In this document: positions 62,141-64,000 of the stretch, in pieces
Layout of the letters: each line of letters begins with the position of its first letter
How positions within the stretch are numbered: position 1 is the first letter of the stretch
Source of the DNA: Robinsoniella peoriensis
Lineage (GTDB): Bacteria; Bacillota; Clostridia; Lachnospirales; Lachnospiraceae
Reading direction: 5' to 3' (one strand)
NCBI RefSeq assembly: GCF_042680125.1
Contig: NZ_JBHTNY010000017.1
Length of the DNA stretch: 64,000 bases
Position numbers and translations under genes: made by a program
The notes under the pieces: generated by a model
The model's input: the letters and a program-made list of their open reading frames with translations, nothing else
What the model was told of the DNA's origin: nothing
Database searches by the model: none

Positions 62141-62445
62141 TCGTATCCCCCTAAATTCTTAAATTAATCAGGTCAAATAAAATCAAAATCCAACTTCCGG
62201 ATGGAATACCAGAACGTGTTTGAAAATTCATTCCTGCACAATTGGATAATCAAGAAGGATAAACTTCATTTCCATTTATCTGAATTTTTTCCTTCACTCA
62301 AAATATAAACCACTTTTATTATGTTCTCATTATATTATTGTAAAATTTCTGCAAATAAATGATGTGAGGTAAATTACTACAGCGAACAATAATCTTAAAT
62401 TTGGGTTTTGCTGATTAAGGGACGCTTTGTAGATTTAGGTAGTGT

Positions 62446-62712
62446 TCGGAAAGATGGGAGTGGGAAACTTGTATGGACTCCGTCAGCTGGCCGCAGAATT
62501 GGTATTTTCTAACCTTTCCGAAGTGTTTTTTGGCGGCACGCGGGTATTCACCAAGAAATCCTGATGCATTTCTCGGTTCAGTACCCGCTTAGTATCCGAT
62601 GGGAGCCAGTCGAATACTATCCGCCAAAAAACACTTCGGAAAGCTAAGTAAATACTCAGCTCTGCTCTACGCTTCCTCCGTCCATACAAGTTTCCCACTC
62701 CCATCTTTCCGA
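62446..62712. repeat. Outer 33-bp perfect inverted repeat
   Basis: The 33 bases at 62446-62478 are the exact reverse complement of 62680-62712. They enclose the element at 62514-62643, so the whole 267-bp block can fold on itself. The gap 62141-62445 before it shows no gene. Confidence 0.85.
62514..62643. mobile_element. Small palindromic element, copy 1 (MITE- or RNA-like)
   Basis: A perfect 23-bp inverted repeat (62514-62536 and 62621-62643, ending in TTTTTTGGCGG/CCGCCAAAAAA) encloses ~84 bp with further pairing: GCGGGTA (62540) with TACCCGC (62582), and GAAAT with ATTTC around 62556-62573. Shared inner segments (ATCCGATGGGAG, GTCGAATA) and flank TTTTCTAACC tie it to copy 2. No transposase is encoded. 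Confidence 0.7.
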
Positions 62713-62834
62713 GATAGCATTCGTTGATACAAAGCTGGTTTTCTCAGCAGGTTGGAGACCCTGGGCTGTGGCCGGCCGTTCGTTTTTGGATGTTGCAATA
62801 TGTGTTTCAGCAGTTCTGTGTGAAATGGATGTGA

Positions 62835-62945
62835 CCGGAGTGCTTTTTGGCGGATACTATTCGACTAGTACTGCATTGCAAAATGCAGTACTTCTCCCAT
62901 CGGATTGTAAGCGGGCAGTGAGCGTGCCGCCAAAAAGTGCTCCGG
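62835..62945. mobile_element. Small palindromic element, copy 2, opposite orientation
   Basis: A perfect 19-bp inverted repeat (62835-62853 and 62927-62945, TTTTTGGCGG/CCGCCAAAAA) encloses an 11-bp hairpin AGTACTGCATT/AATGCAGTACT (62867-62892). Read on the minus strand, it shares GGCGGCACGC, ATCCGATGGGAG and GTCGAATA with copy 1, and its flank GGTTAGAAAAT is the complement of copy 1's flank. Hence the same element, inverted. Confidence 0.7.
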
Positions 62946-63125
62946 GAAGGTTAGAAAATGCCAGTTTACTGTTCACTGTAGTACCAGTTACTCTATATTC
63001 AATCACAATACGTACTCTAATGTCAATTACCTTTATAACAAAAATATCTTCCTGATTCAGCCTCATTCCTTCTGAATCAAGAAGATATTTTGGAAAGCAA
63101 AAACACGTTTCCAGAAATTTTCCGA

Positions 63126-63593
63126 TTATCCTCTGCTGCATTTAGCAGCATCAATCGCCAAAACGATCATCAGACATATCAAAGCATCTTCATCCTGCTC
63201 GATATCCATAACATAGGTATCCGACCAGTTAAACAATTGCTTTTCCACGTGCATAATATGACGCGCACTGCTATATACGTCATAATCCCATTCCATAACA
63301 CTTCCCTGAATTTCCCAGTCATTACATGTCAGATAAAATTTAGGTACAAAAAAGCTTAATTCTTTCTGTATAATTCCAATCTCATTACCATGAATATACA
63401 TCCGAAACTTTGGAAGAAAGGTTAATACTTCTTCCCTAATTTCACCAACTTCTTCACCCCGCTGATTATAAATTACCAGACGATGTCCCCATGATAGTCT
63501 TCCCTCTACCGTAAAAACGGTGTCCTCATATTCATTATAAATATCATAGCTATCCAGCCAGCTGAAAACACGTTGTTTAAATAAAAGCTGCAT
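63126..63593 (-). CDS. LURP-one-related / YxjI-like protein
   Basis: 155 residues. A tubby-like beta-barrel pattern: YDIYNEYEDTVFTVEGRLSW, GHRLVIYNQRGEEVGEI, RMYIHGNEIGIIQKELSF, then a C-terminal hydrophobic helix LICLMIVLAIDAAKC. Family function is unknown (possible membrane or lipid scaffold). AAGGAGGTTCTCTT precedes the ATG. It lies between oppF and oppD, which are normally adjacent, and next to the inverted-repeat elements, so it is probably an insertion. Confidence 0.88.
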   Translation of the reverse strand: MQLLFKQRVFSWLDSYDIYNEYEDTVFTVEGRLSWGHRLVIYNQRGEEVGEIREEVLTFLPKFRMYIHGNEIGIIQKELSFFVPKFYLTCNDWEIQGSVMEWDYDVYSSARHIMHVEKQLFNWSDTYVMDIEQDEDALICLMIVLAIDAAKCSRG

Positions 63594-63691
63594 AAGAGAA
63601 CCTCCTTTGACTTTTGTTTAATTATAACATGATTTTCATGGAGCGTCGATTGTATTAATTTACTCGTTTCATTTTGTAAATCCTTTACCCT

Positions 63692-64000
63692 TCAGGCAGA
63701 GACTCTTTTACATTCCTCAGGTAGTTTTTCCTTCCCGTCCAATTCCAGGCAGCTTACTCTTCTTCCCTCTGTTTTTTGCATTTCCGGTTTTTGTGTCTGG
63801 CATTCTGCCTTGGCATTTGGACAACGTTTTGCAAAGACACATCCCGTCTGGCTTCTCTTCGTCAACGGCTCTACGATACCTGGTATATTATAGAGGATTT
63901 CTCCTTTTTTTTGGGGTGTGGGTATGGATTCCAGCAGGCCTTTCGTATAGGGATGCATTGGGTTGTGCAAGATTTCTTCTGTACTTCCTTCTTCCACAAT
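63692..64000 (-). CDS. oppD: Oligopeptide ABC transporter ATP-binding protein OppD, C-terminal part
   Basis: The ~102 visible residues are the C-terminal Opp/Dpp domain: HPYTKGLLESIPTPQKKG and GCVFAKRCPNAKAECQTQ with the cluster cysteines. The frame continues beyond the window edge, where the ATPase core must lie. It pairs with OppF at 61160. Confidence 0.88.
   Translation of the reverse strand: MVEEGSTEEILHNPMHPYTKGLLESIPTPQKKGEILYNIPGIVEPLTKRSQTGCVFAKRCPNAKAECQTQKPEMQKTEGRRVSCLELDGKEKLPEECKRVSA

Noticed and set aside
62483..63141. Small open frames across the inverted repeats (62483-62704, 62768-63055, 62857-63141)
   Set aside because: They simply translate the palindromic arms; no ribosome sites and no protein-like composition.

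Overview
The window looks like a chromosome segment of a low-to-mid GC, obligately anaerobic Firmicute, most likely a gut Lachnospiraceae/Clostridia species. Pointers are strong AGGAGG ribosome sites, frequent TTG starts, iron-containing alcohol dehydrogenases, ferredoxin-type aldo/keto reductases, iron-sulfur-flavoprotein-like reductases, FIVAR and dockerin surface modules, and an AgrC/LytTR two-component pair. The species cannot be fixed from this sequence. I saw no rRNA, tRNA or CRISPR array.

Layout. 1-12 kb: a redox island bounded by two LysR genes. It holds lipoprotein and soluble flavodoxins, aldo/keto reductases, an Fe-alcohol dehydrogenase, an MFS exporter broken by a frameshift, a CMD-cupin enzyme and alpha/beta hydrolases. 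One hydrolase/CMD pair has been torn apart by a ~0.5-kb inversion. 12-21 kb: a decayed conjugative-element remnant (lysozyme-CHAP protein, DUF6674-like N-terminus, VirB4 C-terminus, broken sortase B) with an arsR-permease-thioredoxin operon, a Fic protein, XRE regulators and unknown genes. 21-30 kb: LysE exporters (one truncated), then a minus-strand operon of cyclophilin-like lipoproteins, a DUF3737 beta-helix protein, a MacB/FtsX ABC transporter, a PaaK-like acyl ligase and a C45-type Ntn-hydrolase lipoprotein. 30-39 kb: a dead LytTR regulator, an Fe-alcohol dehydrogenase, a MerR/flavin-reductase chimera, an OmpR-type two-component system, two LysR genes and a MATE pump. 39-45 kb: two large secreted FIVAR proteins, one with a LamG, cohesin-like, alkaline-phosphatase-like and dockerin architecture. 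45-52 kb: arsC, DUF1801 and a second redox cluster paralogous to the first (CMD-cupin, Fe-S aldo/keto reductase, lipoprotein flavodoxin, aldo/keto reductase, two flavodoxin gene ghosts). 52-60 kb: two GH3 glycosidases (one membrane-anchored with swapped domain order), a GtrA protein and a GHKL/LytTR two-component pair. 60-64 kb: a phosphoesterase and an opp transporter whose two ATPase genes are separated by a LURP-one-like gene and nested inverted-repeat elements.

How it fits together. The redox genes look like LysR-controlled carbonyl/quinone/electrophile reduction units present in two partly duplicated, partly decaying copies. At least two catalytic domains carry lipoprotein leaders, and two of these genes have an embedded Shine-Dalgarno that could also give a cytosolic form. 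The 22-30 kb operon is the best candidate for an undescribed pathway: acyl activation, export and extracellular amide-bond chemistry. Several genes carry single-base homopolymer frameshifts, so either real decay or consensus error must be considered before calling them dead.
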